From positions 62,001 to 126,000 of the forward strand of contig NZ_SCFM01000013.1 in the NCBI RefSeq assembly GCF_004138295.1: a DNA stretch of 64,000 nt, read 5' to 3'. This document shows, in pieces, positions 7,564 to 18,252 of the stretch. Both the position numbers and the translations under genes were made by a program. The stretch is from Ectobacillus funiculus. GTDB taxonomy: Bacteria > Bacillota > Bacilli > Bacillales > Bacillaceae_G. A model generated the notes under the pieces. The model was given only the letters and a program-made list of their open reading frames with translations, made no database searches and was not told the DNA's origin. The stretch's first letter is position 1; each line of letters begins with the position of its first letter.

Positions 7564-10500
7564 ATGGAAAAATACCACCTAGGTATGTATGTCAGATGTA
7601 ATATAGATAAAGAATACCCAGATATACCCAGAAGGTTTGCGATGGGTCAGATTGATCAGGTTTATTCTCAAAGTGAAGAAATTATGGTTAATTTTTATAG
7701 TTTGGATAAGCAGTTTGATTACTTTTCACTTTACAAAGTTCCTAAGCGAGAACTGTTTCATATTACTCAGGTAGAGCGTATTAAAATTCTTCCTAAGACA
7801 AAAGTTAAAGTGAAAATTTATAATTATGAAGGGCAAGTTGTTGACTTTTCCCATGAAGACAACAAAGGAGAATACTGGTATCATATTGAGTTAACTGTTG
7901 GTAAAGAGAAGACAGTTAGTGTGTTTTCAGAATCACAACTTACGGTTTCTTTTAATCGGGCAGATGTTAATCCTAAGAAACAACTTTTAAATTATGAGCT
8001 AAATAATCCAACATGGTACTTAAAGCGTGAAGTTGTAACTAATTCCTTACATACGTTAAAGAATGCAACATTTGGATTTGATACATTAGTTGGTTCTCGT
8101 GTTTATTTATTAAAACACCAAGTAGATACGATTATTCGAGCAATCTCTGAGAGACCATGCCGCTTTATGTTAGCTGATGAAGTAGGACTTGGAAAAACTA
8201 TTGAAGCGATTGTTATTATGAAAGGCCTACAAAAACGATCAGGAGATATGCGGATTCTGATTGTTACACCAGAATCATTACTATATCAATGGAAAAACGA
8301 GTTATCCTATAAATTCTGGACGGATTTTCAAGTGCATAACGAAGAATCGATTAGTAACAATAATCCATTTGTGCTATTCCCGCTAGAAAAGGTAAATACA
8401 TTGGTTGGTGATAGTATTATGGAAGCCAATTGGGATTTAGTCATCATTGATGAGACTCACCGCTTGCTGTTCTTAGATGATGACTACAAGAAGATTCTTC
8501 GGGTAAGCCAACGAGTTGAAAACCTTTTGCTATTAAGCGCGACTCCTATTCAATCTCGTCCAAACGAATTCTTAAAATTGGTTCGTTTACTAGAACCTAC
8601 TAAATATTTAGAGATGTCTGAGGACCATTTTGATGAATTGTTGGAAAAGCAATCTTACATTCGTCGTAGAGTTTATAAAATGATGCAAAATCTTCCTGAA
8701 TATATTGAAGAGGAACATGCGGAAGACTACATTGATAATTTTGAGAAGATTTCTAGAAAATTGAAAGACGATAATTTTGATGGAATAATCGACAATATTG
8801 ATCCTAATTCAGACGATCAAGGATTAGACCAAGTAAAATTTGCTCTTGCCTATTTGGCAGAAAATTATCAAATTGAACGAAAGGTTATCCGTCATCGGCG
8901 TAAAGAATTAGAACAACGACAGCAGTTACCGAAACGATTAAAAGAAGTAATGTATTATCAAATGCAAGGCTCAGATATGCTTTATTATGAGTCTGAGGTA
9001 AACGATACACTTATGACCTATTTAGACTTTATTAATAGAGAAGGGTATGAAAGTGGTCTAACGGGGGCTTATCATCGCTTATTCCTCTCAAGTATGTATA
9101 GTTCACCTTGGGCTCTTGAGTCTATGATTTTAAAACGACTTGATGTCTTAAAAAAACGTGGCCTAACTGATAAACATGAACATTTTAAAGCATTAATAAA
9201 CCTTCCTACTTCTGAGAATGAGGAGACCTTTCTAAATGATTTATTAGAAATGAATAAAAGGTGGAAGAAGGCTGCAGAATCAGAGTTTGAAAATATGGAG
9301 GCCCTCTACAACGACCCGGATTTAATTAATGGAAGGTTAATGCACGCTTTAGATTATATAATCGAAAACACGAAAAATGAAAAGGTCGTTATCTTTTCCC
9401 AATGGAAAGAAACGATTGTTCAATTTGAGAGCTTACTTGTTTCTCGCTTCGGTGAAGACACTGTAAGAAGTTTCTATTATGGTAAAAGTGATGAGGAACT
9501 ACAGCAGGCAGTAGATGATTTCCAAAGTAATTCTTCATGTCGCTTCATGGTTTGTGATCCACTTGGTGGGGAAGGTCGCAACTTTCAAATGGCTGATTTT
9601 TTAGTACACCTTGACTTACCATGGTCTCCTACGGACTTAGAACAAAGAATTGGGCGTCTTGATCGTTTAAATCGTGAAAAAGATGTTCTATCTGTAGTGT
9701 TCTGTTCGGAAGAAACAGTTGAAGAAGATTTATATCGATTATGGGACGAAGGATTACATGTATTTAATGAGTCCTTAAGTGGTATTGAAATCGCTTTATA
9801 TGAAATTCAAAACTTAATTTCAGATGCAATTACTACCAATCTACAAACTGGTCTAAGAAACAAATTAGAGGAAATTAATTTGAGTCTTCACAAGATGCGA
9901 GAAAAAGTTGAAGAAGAACGTTTCTTCGATGTTGCAAGACAACTAGATCAATCTGTAGAACAACAATTGTTACATTTGATAGATAAGTTTGATGAAAATG
10001 ATGGCGGGGTCTTAGCTTCAACAATGATGGCGTGGGCTTCCATGTGTGGTTTACATGGAATAACTGTTGAGCAAGGTACAGCCATTATGTATTCCAGAAA
10101 ATCATTGAACTTTAAGTCAATGAATAATTCTCAATATTTTGTACCAGATTTGGAAGAGGCGCGCAAAAGATCTTTAAGATCAAATGAATTACGTGGGACA
10201 TTTATTCGAAAAAATGCCATTACACGCGAAGATTTAATGTTCTTTGCCCCTGGAGATTTATTATTTGATTCGATTGTTAATAATGCTTATGAACTTTCAG
10301 CAGGACGTTCGACAGCACTTGAAATTAGGATAGATGGTGTTGATTGGGAAGGAATTGTTTTTACGTGGTCGATTTCATTGAACCCAAGACCACTTATTGA
10401 AATGGGAGAATCATTGGATCATCTTTATCATGCTCAAGGTTACCTTCCACTTCAACATTTTAAGACAATTGAAAAAGTTAACGGAGATGATATTGATGAA

Positions 10501-10884
10501 AGGAAAATCTCATCTTTACTCTCTAGAGATCTTCCTGGCAAATATTTAAGACATTTAGGCAAGAGAAGTGGAGGATCATCTAAGCAATTCATAGAAGAAT
10601 ATCCTAGAGATATTTGGGAAAATATAATTGAAATTAGTTATGAAAATAGTAGAGGTAAAGTAAAAGAGTTTTTCCAATCTGAAGTTCAAGTGGACCAAGC
10701 ACGCGAAGATTTTAAGCGAAAAATAAATTCATTAAAAGCCTCAAACCTTTATTATGGACACAACGATGATGAACAAATTAACTATTTATCGTCCATATTT
10801 GATGCTGTACAAAAGGGAATTGAAAACCCAGTTTTCCGACTAGAATCTATAGCATTTATAAGGTTGGTGAATGTGAGTGGATAA
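7564..10884 (+). CDS. dpdE: DpdE, SNF2-family helicase of the Dpd restriction system
   Basis: The 1106-residue SF2 protein has an N-terminal beta-rich region (about 1-150) followed by a SNF2-type core: motif I ADEVGLGKT (204-212), motif II DETH (296-299), motif III SAT (325-327) and motif VI QRIGRLDR (about 694-701). The insert between the two RecA lobes is unusually large. A C-terminal region of about 350 residues follows. DpdD-K are needed for restriction of unmodified DNA in Salmonella Montevideo, and DpdE is the SNF2-like member. It heads the dpdE-F-G-H-I-J-K-D block and overlaps dpdF by 8 bp. AAGGTG lies upstream of the ATG. It presumably translocates on or remodels DNA; the exact role is not known to me. 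Confidence 0.92.
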   Translation: MEKYHLGMYVRCNIDKEYPDIPRRFAMGQIDQVYSQSEEIMVNFYSLDKQFDYFSLYKVPKRELFHITQVERIKILPKTKVKVKIYNYEGQVVDFSHEDNKGEYWYHIELTVGKEKTVSVFSESQLTVSFNRADVNPKKQLLNYELNNPTWYLKREVVTNSLHTLKNATFGFDTLVGSRVYLLKHQVDTIIRAISERPCRFMLADEVGLGKTIEAIVIMKGLQKRSGDMRILIVTPESLLYQWKNELSYKFWTDFQVHNEESISNNNPFVLFPLEKVNTLVGDSIMEANWDLVIIDETHRLLFLDDDYKKILRVSQRVENLLLLSATPIQSRPNEFLKLVRLLEPTKYLEMSEDHFDELLEKQSYIRRRVYKMMQNLPEYIEEEHAEDYIDNFEKISRKLKDDNFDGIIDNIDPNSDDQGLDQVKFALAYLAENYQIERKVIRHRRKELEQRQQLPKRLKEVMYYQMQGSDMLYYESEVNDTLMTYLDFINREGYESGLTGAYHRLFLSSMYSSPWALESMILKRLDVLKKRGLTDKHEHFKALINLPTSENEETFLNDLLEMNKRWKKAAESEFENMEALYNDPDLINGRLMHALDYIIENTKNEKVVIFSQWKETIVQFESLLVSRFGEDTVRSFYYGKSDEELQQAVDDFQSNSSCRFMVCDPLGGEGRNFQMADFLVHLDLPWSPTDLEQRIGRLDRLNREKDVLSVVFCSEETVEEDLYRLWDEGLHVFNESLSGIEIALYEIQNLISDAITTNLQTGLRNKLEEINLSLHKMREKVEEERFFDVARQLDQSVEQQLLHLIDKFDENDGGVLASTMMAWASMCGLHGITVEQGTAIMYSRKSLNFKSMNNSQYFVPDLEEARKRSLRSNELRGTFIRKNAITREDLMFFAPGDLLFDSIVNNAYELSAGRSTALEIRIDGVDWEGIVFTWSISLNPRPLIEMGESLDHLYHAQGYLPLQHFKTIEKVNGDDIDERKISSLLSRDLPGKYLRHLGKRSGGSSKQFIEEYPRDIWENIIEISYENSRGKVKEFFQSEVQVDQAREDFKRKINSLKASNLYYGHNDDEQINYLSSIFDAVQKGIENPVFRLESIAFIRLVNVSG

Positions 10885-13465
10885 AGTGTATGACTTAACT
10901 CAGAAGGTCTTACTTGAAGAAATAGATGTAGTAGATGGAATTGAAACACTAAACGATCTCTTAAAAGAGGTTAACATTAGATTTCGCTCTAAATCGAGTT
11001 GTGTAAAACGTTTATTTCGTTGTGTCAAAGGCATTAAAGCCTATCCTATTCAATCATCTATTTTAGACCTAGCAGGGCATTTACGCCAGTTTATCCTGAT
11101 GTTTCAATCGAAGGTTCGTGTTTCTGAAAACTTACGTGAGCAATTAATGAGCATTAGTGAAGAGGCCGGTTTGTATGTTAGGTTAAACGGAGAAGTAGAT
11201 ATCCATTCAGACTTTCCTGTTAAAATTCCTCACCTTTTGAAAATGCAGGAGATTTATCAGTTACCTGAAAGAAGAATGGTGACCCCACCAATTGGAGATG
11301 GAATCCTGTATAATATGGCAAAGTTTCCGAATTACCGCTCTGCAGCTCAAAAGATCATGGTCAAGTCATGTATGGACATGGAAGAGGGAGAAACGTTGCT
11401 CTCTTGTTTACCAACAGGCGGGGGGAAAAGTTTGGTTTTCTTACTACCATCCTTCTTTGAAACAGAAGGTGGTTCACTTTTAGGATCAATAAGAGAAACA
11501 GTAGGAACTACTATTGTAGTTGTTCCTACTGTTTCTCTAGCAATCGATCAAAAAATGTCTGCAAGGAAATTATTTAAAAATGCACTTGAAGAAAAATATC
11601 AACCACAAGCTTATTACGGTGACTTAGCATCTGAGGAAAAGAAAATTATTTTTGAAGGATTACAAGATGGTTCGCTTCCAATCCTTTTTACTTCTCCAGA
11701 GTCAATTGTAAATGGAGCATTAGCTAAAGCGTTAATAAATGCCGCTCACAAGGGAAATATTACGAGATTTGTAATAGATGAGGCTCATATTGTCCTAGAT
11801 TGGGGTAGCAACTTTAGAACTGATTTTCAATTATTGACTGTTTTTCAAAAGAAATTGATCAAAGCAACAAAAGGAAAGTTAAAAACAATCTTATTATCCG
11901 CTACTCTATCGGATGCAGCTACTAGCTTGTTAAAACAACTATTTTGTCATAATGACAGATATACTGAAATACGTGGCGATGAACTCCGTCTTGAACCAAC
12001 CTATTTTATTGATGAAAGTGAATCAGTAGATGAACGATTTAACAAAATAACAAAGATGTTACCATTTATGCCACGGCCGATTATCATTTATGTGTCAAAG
12101 AAGGAAGACACAAAAATGTGGAGAGAAAAGTTAGTTGAAAAGGGCTATCAGAGTGTAGCTGTTTTTAATGGAGATACGGTTGATTCTGAAAGAGAGCGTA
12201 TTATTCGTGAATGGAATAATGATGAACTTGATATCATTGTTGCTACGTCAGCATTTGGAATGGGAGTGGATAAAGGCGATATTCGAACCGTGATCCACTG
12301 TTGTCTTCCTGAAAGTGTGAATCGTTTTTATCAAGAAGTTGGAAGAGGTGGACGAGACGGATTTGCTTCTATTAGTCTATTAAGTTATGTATATGATAAG
12401 GACGTAGCTGTTCAGGATAATTTAACATCGAAAGCTGTTTTAACAACTGAAATGGTATGGAAACGTTGGGAAGCGATGTATGTACGGAGAGAGTCTACTG
12501 CCGTTGCGGATGAATTTTGGCTTCATATGAATTCCCAACATGATGGATTAACCGGTCCTTCTGGGAAAAGTAATGGAGCTTGGAATGAAGCAGTTTGTTT
12601 GATGCTTGCTAGACATGGTGTCATTGAAATTGTTGATACTTTGCTTGAAAGTGGAGAAATCACTAGAAAATTACTTGTAAAAATCGTAAACTTTTCAGTT
12701 GTAAATGATGAGGAGAGGTTAAAGACTACACTCGAACCAGATCGGGAAAAGGAAAGAGAAAGAGTAAACAAAGATCAACGTCAAATGAGAAAACTTGTTA
12801 GAAAAAGTAATGTTGAGTGCTTCTCTGAGTTTTTTGTTGATATGTATCCATATGCAGTAGTAGCATGCGGGGGGTGTCCAGCTTGCTTTGAAACTAGAAA
12901 TGACATTTCGTACTACCCTCCCAAATTACGAATCCCAGATAGTCATCACGACGTTCCAGTAAAAGCAGATTTTACTGGAAGTCTAGAAACTCAGTCAGCT
13001 GGATTTCAAGAACTGATATTAAAAACGAATCAAAACGAATGGAACCAGGTTAGTCTTTTAGAGCTGGTTGAACAGTTGATCCTTAGTAACATTTCTACAA
13101 TTGTACTACCTGAAGGACAAAGGATCAATTTAATAGATTTGGTGAAGGAATCCCCTTCAGGATTTGGTTCTGCTAATTATACATTCTTAACGAGTAAGGA
13201 GTTAACGAACTATCCAATAGAATTTTTAAAGGTCCCAATAGCCATTTTTTATCAAGAGGATGAGCAGTTAAATGATCAACTCTACCAATGGTCAAGAAGA
13301 TTCTTGGAAATACATCCGTTTGGAAAAATCGTTCATGTAACAATCCCAGATATTTATATACTGTCAGAAGGGAAAACTCTAGACAGTTTAATTGATTATA
13401 TGACAATTGAACTAACTGATTTCCTTGAAAGACAAGGTGATATGTTTACACTCGAAATGTTTTAA
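10877..13465 (+). CDS. dpdF: DpdF, RecQ-like helicase of the Dpd restriction system
   Basis: The 862-residue protein starts at a GTG that overlaps the end of dpdE. RecQ-like motifs are clear: motif I PTGGGKS (179-185), motif II DEAH (301-304), LSATL (III), ATSAFGMGVDKGD (V) and QEVGRGGRDG (VI, from 486). The RecQ-type link between motif II and an aromatic-rich loop (VLDWGSNFRTDF) is present. A Cys cluster CGGCPAC (about 664-670) may bind zinc. It is larger than housekeeping RecQ, with a distinct N-terminal domain of about 150 residues and a C-terminal domain of about 190. It likely unwinds DNA during restriction of DNA lacking 7-deazaguanine. Confidence 0.92.
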   Translation: MDKVYDLTQKVLLEEIDVVDGIETLNDLLKEVNIRFRSKSSCVKRLFRCVKGIKAYPIQSSILDLAGHLRQFILMFQSKVRVSENLREQLMSISEEAGLYVRLNGEVDIHSDFPVKIPHLLKMQEIYQLPERRMVTPPIGDGILYNMAKFPNYRSAAQKIMVKSCMDMEEGETLLSCLPTGGGKSLVFLLPSFFETEGGSLLGSIRETVGTTIVVVPTVSLAIDQKMSARKLFKNALEEKYQPQAYYGDLASEEKKIIFEGLQDGSLPILFTSPESIVNGALAKALINAAHKGNITRFVIDEAHIVLDWGSNFRTDFQLLTVFQKKLIKATKGKLKTILLSATLSDAATSLLKQLFCHNDRYTEIRGDELRLEPTYFIDESESVDERFNKITKMLPFMPRPIIIYVSKKEDTKMWREKLVEKGYQSVAVFNGDTVDSERERIIREWNNDELDIIVATSAFGMGVDKGDIRTVIHCCLPESVNRFYQEVGRGGRDGFASISLLSYVYDKDVAVQDNLTSKAVLTTEMVWKRWEAMYVRRESTAVADEFWLHMNSQHDGLTGPSGKSNGAWNEAVCLMLARHGVIEIVDTLLESGEITRKLLVKIVNFSVVNDEERLKTTLEPDREKERERVNKDQRQMRKLVRKSNVECFSEFFVDMYPYAVVACGGCPACFETRNDISYYPPKLRIPDSHHDVPVKADFTGSLETQSAGFQELILKTNQNEWNQVSLLELVEQLILSNISTIVLPEGQRINLIDLVKESPSGFGSANYTFLTSKELTNYPIEFLKVPIAIFYQEDEQLNDQLYQWSRRFLEIHPFGKIVHVTIPDIYILSEGKTLDSLIDYMTIELTDFLERQGDMFTLEMF

Positions 13466-13542
13466 ATAATTGTCTTTAGTTTTTTCTTAATAAAGTTCAC
13501 TTAAGGGTATTATAAGTTGTTGAAAATGGGAGGTTGATCTAA

Positions 13543-14358
13543 ATGCCATTTGATAATAGTTTGAAAAATATACAAACTCCAGGCAGAGTTCACGCACTGT
13601 GTAAGCTTTTATTACTAGAATCTTACAGTCAAGAGAAATTGATGGAGTTGCTCCAACCCGACTCAGACAAAACACAAGCAAAAGATGTTTTTAAGTTAGC
13701 ACGAAATGGCGGATTGGTAAGTTTAGATGAGAATAAAAAAGTACATCTACAAGTTCCAAAAAGTGAAGTGCTTGACAGTAAAAGATTTGCACATTATGTA
13801 GCCGGATTAGCATTTGAAAATAAAGATTTTATCTTTGGGCGATTTAGTGCATGGGTCATGACTAGGGGAGAAAAAGTCCTTACTGAGACAAGAGATGAAC
13901 TTGCTGAACGTTTTTTTAATGAGGTATCCAGGAAGTACACATCATCACAAGAATTTAACTCAACTAATATTATAGGTTGGATGACATGGGCGAATTACTT
14001 TGGTATGGGTCATACGTTAAACAGTAAGTTTGTTGTTAATCCTGCTAATAGAATTCGAAATGAACTAGAGTTTGATCAAGAATTACCTAGAGGAGAATTT
14101 ATCCGTGTCCAGGAATTTATGGACTGGATTGTGAAAAGATGTCCAGAATTAGACGGCGGAACAGTAAATCTTGAATTTAATGACCAGTTTAGTAACCAAC
14201 AACTCTCGTTTGCGTTTTCACTAGCACTTAGAACATTACATGACTTACAGATCATTATTTTACAGAATACGAGAGACGTAAAAAATATATGGTATTTGCA
14301 TGAGGTGCAGACTCATGAAATTCCAAATCAAGTAACCGATATTATGGTGAAAGGTTGA
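13543..14358 (+). CDS. dpdG: DpdG, Dpd restriction component
   Basis: The 271-residue protein follows dpdF by 77 bp and starts after GGGAGGTTG. The N-terminal part looks like a helical or winged-helix unit. The middle contains WMTWANYFGMGH followed by VVNPANRI, and the C-terminal third is alpha-helical. No catalytic motif is seen. Assignment rests on its place between dpdF and dpdH, its length and this layout. It lies 3 bp from dpdH and likely acts with that ATPase. A second gene of similar layout lies at 2575-3309. Confidence 0.75.
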   Translation: MPFDNSLKNIQTPGRVHALCKLLLLESYSQEKLMELLQPDSDKTQAKDVFKLARNGGLVSLDENKKVHLQVPKSEVLDSKRFAHYVAGLAFENKDFIFGRFSAWVMTRGEKVLTETRDELAERFFNEVSRKYTSSQEFNSTNIIGWMTWANYFGMGHTLNSKFVVNPANRIRNELEFDQELPRGEFIRVQEFMDWIVKRCPELDGGTVNLEFNDQFSNQQLSFAFSLALRTLHDLQIIILQNTRDVKNIWYLHEVQTHEIPNQVTDIMVKG

Positions 14359-14361
14359 TAG

Positions 14362-17300
14362 ATGATGCATATAACACAATATAAAAGGAAACTATCAGAT
14401 GTTTTTCAAATAAATGCTATAACTGTTGAAAAAGATTATTTCATGTTAACGCATAAGCCTTTTAAAAATATAAAGCTAATTAGTAATAGTTTATTTTTAA
14501 ACGGTGAAAAAAGTCTTCACGAAAATGATCTCTATGACATAATTCTTGCCAATCGAGATGATCACCAATTTCATGTTGTAAAGGGGGACAACGGATCAGG
14601 TAAATCCCATCTTATCCGCTGGATTAAAGAACATTATGAACAAGAGGTCCAGGATGAAGCAGTAATCTTTATTTCGAGAATGCAAAGTACATTGAAAGGT
14701 GCCATTCAACAGATTATAAATGCTGAGGTTATTCGTAATCATGAGACATCGGATAGACTAAAGAAACTAATAGAAGCAAATGAGCATTTAGATAACAAAC
14801 ATTTAAAGAATCTTATCCTTGCGCACTTCATGGTAGCCGTTCGAGAGGATAACGACAAACAAGAAGTAAAGCTACGTCAAAGTAAACGAAATAGCCTGTA
14901 TGACTTCCTGGCTAGCCAAGAAACACAAGAATTGTTACTAAGAGCGAACGGTCCGATTGATCGAATTCAAAAGAAGTTAGCACCAGGAGTTAATAATGAG
15001 GTAATGAATGACGTAAATCCTCATTTTGTTCCAGAAGATTTTCGGATTACTTCGAAACGAGCAGGAGAATTGAAGCTAACTGATTTAAGTAAAAAAGCAT
15101 TAAATTTTATTGCTGAGATACAAGATGCTTCCGATGCAGAAGAGCAACAAGAGGTAGAAGAGTTTCGAGAGCAGATTGCCAAGTATTTAAATCAATTCCT
15201 TGATAAAGTTGTTCAAGAATGTCTTAGCCTACGTGGAACAGACTTAACAGACATTTTCTTATTGCTGCGTCAAGAACTAAAAAAGGAAGGAAAAAACTTA
15301 ACTCTCTTCATTGAAGATATTACATCCTTTACAGGGGTTGACAAAGATTTAGTTGAAGTATTAATTAGTGATGATAAAGAGGATTCCACGCTTTGTAGAT
15401 TAATATCCATTGTAGGAATTACAAATGGTTATTATAATACATCCCTACCAGGTAGTATTACGGATCGTATCACAAGTCATATTGAAATCGATAATGTCGT
15501 TATTCAAAATGAGGATGAAGCAGCAGAACTTGCAGCACGATATATCAATGCAGTTTATGTAGAAGATGATCAAATTCAACAATGGAAGAGTAGCGGATAT
15601 CGCTTAGATGAGTTTCCTGTCGCAACAGTATTTAAACATCATGAATGGGCGAATTGTAAGATTGAAAATAATTTTGAATTATCTATTTTTCCATTTACAA
15701 AAGCTGCCCTTTGGAATTTTTACAAGAATTTAGATACACAAACACCGCGAAACTTCCTTCAAATCGTATTATTACAATATATCCAAAAATACACTATTGA
15801 TGGGCCAAGCGGCAATTTCCCACCACCAATACATAAGGTAATTACTGATTTCAAAAGGGTACCAAACTGGAGGAATTCAAGTACAGACCGTGTGTTGAAA
15901 AATAAAGTTCCAGCTCACTTAAAAGAGCAATATGAGACACTGTTCCGTATTTGGGGAAATGGAACAATGGAAGAGCAAATCTTTAACGGAAAAAATATAG
16001 TTGGCGGGTTAGAGGATGATATATTTCTAGCATTCGGTCTAGAACCTGTTTCGGGAATTAAGAGTAGTTCAACTACATCTGAGGCTCAGACAGGTAGAAC
16101 TTCAGGTGATACATCTTCAGTTACACAAGGACCTACCGCTAGAGGTAAAAAACCTGAGGAACACGGAGGTACTATCAAACCGAAACCAGTTGTATCAACA
16201 AAAGGAAGTCTACCACCTGTAGATCCAACTGTAAATCCAAAACCACCTGTAATTGATGAATCACTCCTAAACCCTGAACTAGAAGAGGCGTTAGGGGAAA
16301 TAGAGAAATGGTCAAAAGGAAGTCCATTGTCTAATACCTGGATGATTTCCGATTTATTGGACATTATTCGTGATTATATCCACTGGGACCTAGAAGGAAT
16401 TTCAACGCTTATTGTGAAAGACTTTTTAACAAATAATTACGTATTAATCGAAGGTCAATCAAAAAGTGTAAAGGTTAAGGAAGAGAATGCACTTGTATTT
16501 AAACGTAGTGATAATCTTCGATATGCATTAGAAGCACTTGCCTCCTATAAATATGAAGGCAAGAAAAGTTGGGACTTTGATAATTCTTACATGGCGCTTT
16601 TATCCTTGCACACATGGATAGAAATGGTAAAGGGGGATGTTATTTACTTCTTGAAAAAACCTTATGATTACGATAGTGATCATTGGCAAATGAAAGAGTA
16701 CTTGGTTTCAGCTGAATTTTATACAACAGCCTTGTTAAATGGGTTTATAGGAGCGGAAGAATTGGCTGAAGATATTTATCTTCAATTAGTCAAAAACAAA
16801 GAAAGTGATAAAACGAAGCAACATAGTCAATACTGGTCTGCGATTACAAATTATTTACACAAAGGTCAGACTGAGTTGTTTAGACATTATTTTAACGTCG
16901 TTCAAGGAGGAGTTAAAACTTTAAGTCGAGCATCGTTTACTCTTTTCTATGACGCATATGAAATCATTACAATGATTAACAAACTAAAATCAGTTGATTT
17001 TAAAATACAAGTAGATAACATTCCAAGTGGTCGAACTAATAGTTGGTACATTTCTGCTAATATTTCAAAAGCGATCAGTGAACGTGTGACTACGACTATT
17101 GAAGAAGAAGTGAAGCAGTCAAGGGCCTTTGTTGAAGCTTTAAGAGAAATTATTGGTAACGAAGTGTCTAATGAAATCATTATCAAGACGGTTGAAGAAA
17201 TGAAAGGTTTTCTTGATTATTTAAAGGAAATAATGGAACCATTTCAACATGATACGTATGAAATCTTGTATAAGGATGTTTTTGATTATCGGGAAATTGC

Positions 17301-17595
17301 TGATAAGATCAAGGTTCTTCAGACTCTTTCAGAAACAGATTCCATGGTAGAGCAACTTATAATGATGTCAAACAATCCTTTACTCCAAGTTCAACCATTC
17401 TATGTTCTCTTAGACAAGTTTAGTAAGCTTGTGGATGAGAAAGATAGGTTGTTATCGCCCAAAATTGAAGGATTACAGGAGGAGATATCTTCGTATTCGA
17501 AAAATGAGATATCGGCTATGCAACATGAATTGATGACCATTAAAGAGGACATTACAAATTTGGATGAAAGGAGTGCTCAGTATGTTGTTAAATAA
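14362..17595 (+). CDS. dpdH: DpdH, P-loop ATPase of the Dpd restriction system
   Basis: The 1077-residue protein has Walker A GDNGSGKS (75-82) and Walker B LTLFIED (about 313-319). A conserved-looking segment, IFPFTKAALWNFYKN, lies near residues 440-455. A low-complexity linker rich in Ser, Thr, Pro and Gly (about residues 565-640) separates the ATPase half from an alpha-helical, coiled-coil-prone C-terminal half. Its end overlaps dpdI by 14 bp. Long helical ATPases of this kind are the presumed motor or switch of Dpd restriction. The H-like gene at 3306-6047 appears to be a diverged paralogue without this linker. Confidence 0.82.
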   Translation: MMHITQYKRKLSDVFQINAITVEKDYFMLTHKPFKNIKLISNSLFLNGEKSLHENDLYDIILANRDDHQFHVVKGDNGSGKSHLIRWIKEHYEQEVQDEAVIFISRMQSTLKGAIQQIINAEVIRNHETSDRLKKLIEANEHLDNKHLKNLILAHFMVAVREDNDKQEVKLRQSKRNSLYDFLASQETQELLLRANGPIDRIQKKLAPGVNNEVMNDVNPHFVPEDFRITSKRAGELKLTDLSKKALNFIAEIQDASDAEEQQEVEEFREQIAKYLNQFLDKVVQECLSLRGTDLTDIFLLLRQELKKEGKNLTLFIEDITSFTGVDKDLVEVLISDDKEDSTLCRLISIVGITNGYYNTSLPGSITDRITSHIEIDNVVIQNEDEAAELAARYINAVYVEDDQIQQWKSSGYRLDEFPVATVFKHHEWANCKIENNFELSIFPFTKAALWNFYKNLDTQTPRNFLQIVLLQYIQKYTIDGPSGNFPPPIHKVITDFKRVPNWRNSSTDRVLKNKVPAHLKEQYETLFRIWGNGTMEEQIFNGKNIVGGLEDDIFLAFGLEPVSGIKSSSTTSEAQTGRTSGDTSSVTQGPTARGKKPEEHGGTIKPKPVVSTKGSLPPVDPTVNPKPPVIDESLLNPELEEALGEIEKWSKGSPLSNTWMISDLLDIIRDYIHWDLEGISTLIVKDFLTNNYVLIEGQSKSVKVKEENALVFKRSDNLRYALEALASYKYEGKKSWDFDNSYMALLSLHTWIEMVKGDVIYFLKKPYDYDSDHWQMKEYLVSAEFYTTALLNGFIGAEELAEDIYLQLVKNKESDKTKQHSQYWSAITNYLHKGQTELFRHYFNVVQGGVKTLSRASFTLFYDAYEIITMINKLKSVDFKIQVDNIPSGRTNSWYISANISKAISERVTTTIEEEVKQSRAFVEALREIIGNEVSNEIIIKTVEEMKGFLDYLKEIMEPFQHDTYEILYKDVFDYREIADKIKVLQTLSETDSMVEQLIMMSNNPLLQVQPFYVLLDKFSKLVDEKDRLLSPKIEGLQEEISSYSKNEISAMQHELMTIKEDITNLDERSAQYVVK

Positions 17596-18238
17596 AATTT
17601 CAAAAGTCCGTAAGACAGTTGGAGAATATAAGCAACTTGATCAAAAACTCCTGGAAGTAAAAAGAGTTAACTCCTTTTTTCAATTTACTAAAGACGAATT
17701 GAATAAATGTAAAACCATCCTTAGAAGTTATTCTGCACTTCATGCGATGGATGAGGATGCTTTCCCTAAAAGGAATATGTCGTTTGTGATTAGGCAGTTA
17801 GAAGCATTAAGTAAGGATAGTTTGGAGAATTACAATAGGGATGAGGTCTTAGCCTTCTCTCGACCACTAAAAAAACTGGATGCAGACTTAAAAATAGGTT
17901 GGATGCACTATGTCCGTAATAAAAATAACGACATCATCGGATTACTAGACCAGATGCAAAGCATTGTAAACAATCCAAATGAAATAAAGCAATTAATTGT
18001 GGACTTGAAACAGTTTGAGAGTAAGTGGCCTGTTACTTCAACTACTGTAAATCGATACCATGATCAACTTGCAAATGCGAAAAAAGTCATTTCAGACATG
18101 CAAGCAAGTAAAGGTATCCAAGAATTTATCGGAAAAGTCGCGACTAATCATGCAACATTAGACGATTTAACAGAAGAAGTAATCTTGTGGCTCCGTAAAC
18201 AGCAATTAATGAACAAACTAGTAATAAAATTCAAGTAA
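17582..18238 (+). CDS. dpdI: DpdI, small helical Dpd component
   Basis: The protein has 218 residues if started at 17,582, where AAAGGAG sits at good spacing; an in-frame ATG at 17,564 has no such site. It is predicted to be almost wholly alpha-helical and shows no enzymatic motif. It overlaps the end of dpdH by 14 bp and is followed by dpdJ after 14 bp, so translation is coupled. Naming is by position between dpdH and dpdJ. A structural or adaptor role is likely. Confidence 0.68.
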   Translation: MLLNKISKVRKTVGEYKQLDQKLLEVKRVNSFFQFTKDELNKCKTILRSYSALHAMDEDAFPKRNMSFVIRQLEALSKDSLENYNRDEVLAFSRPLKKLDADLKIGWMHYVRNKNNDIIGLLDQMQSIVNNPNEIKQLIVDLKQFESKWPVTSTTVNRYHDQLANAKKVISDMQASKGIQEFIGKVATNHATLDDLTEEVILWLRKQQLMNKLVIKFK

Positions 18239-18252
18239 GGAGAAATTCCAGA

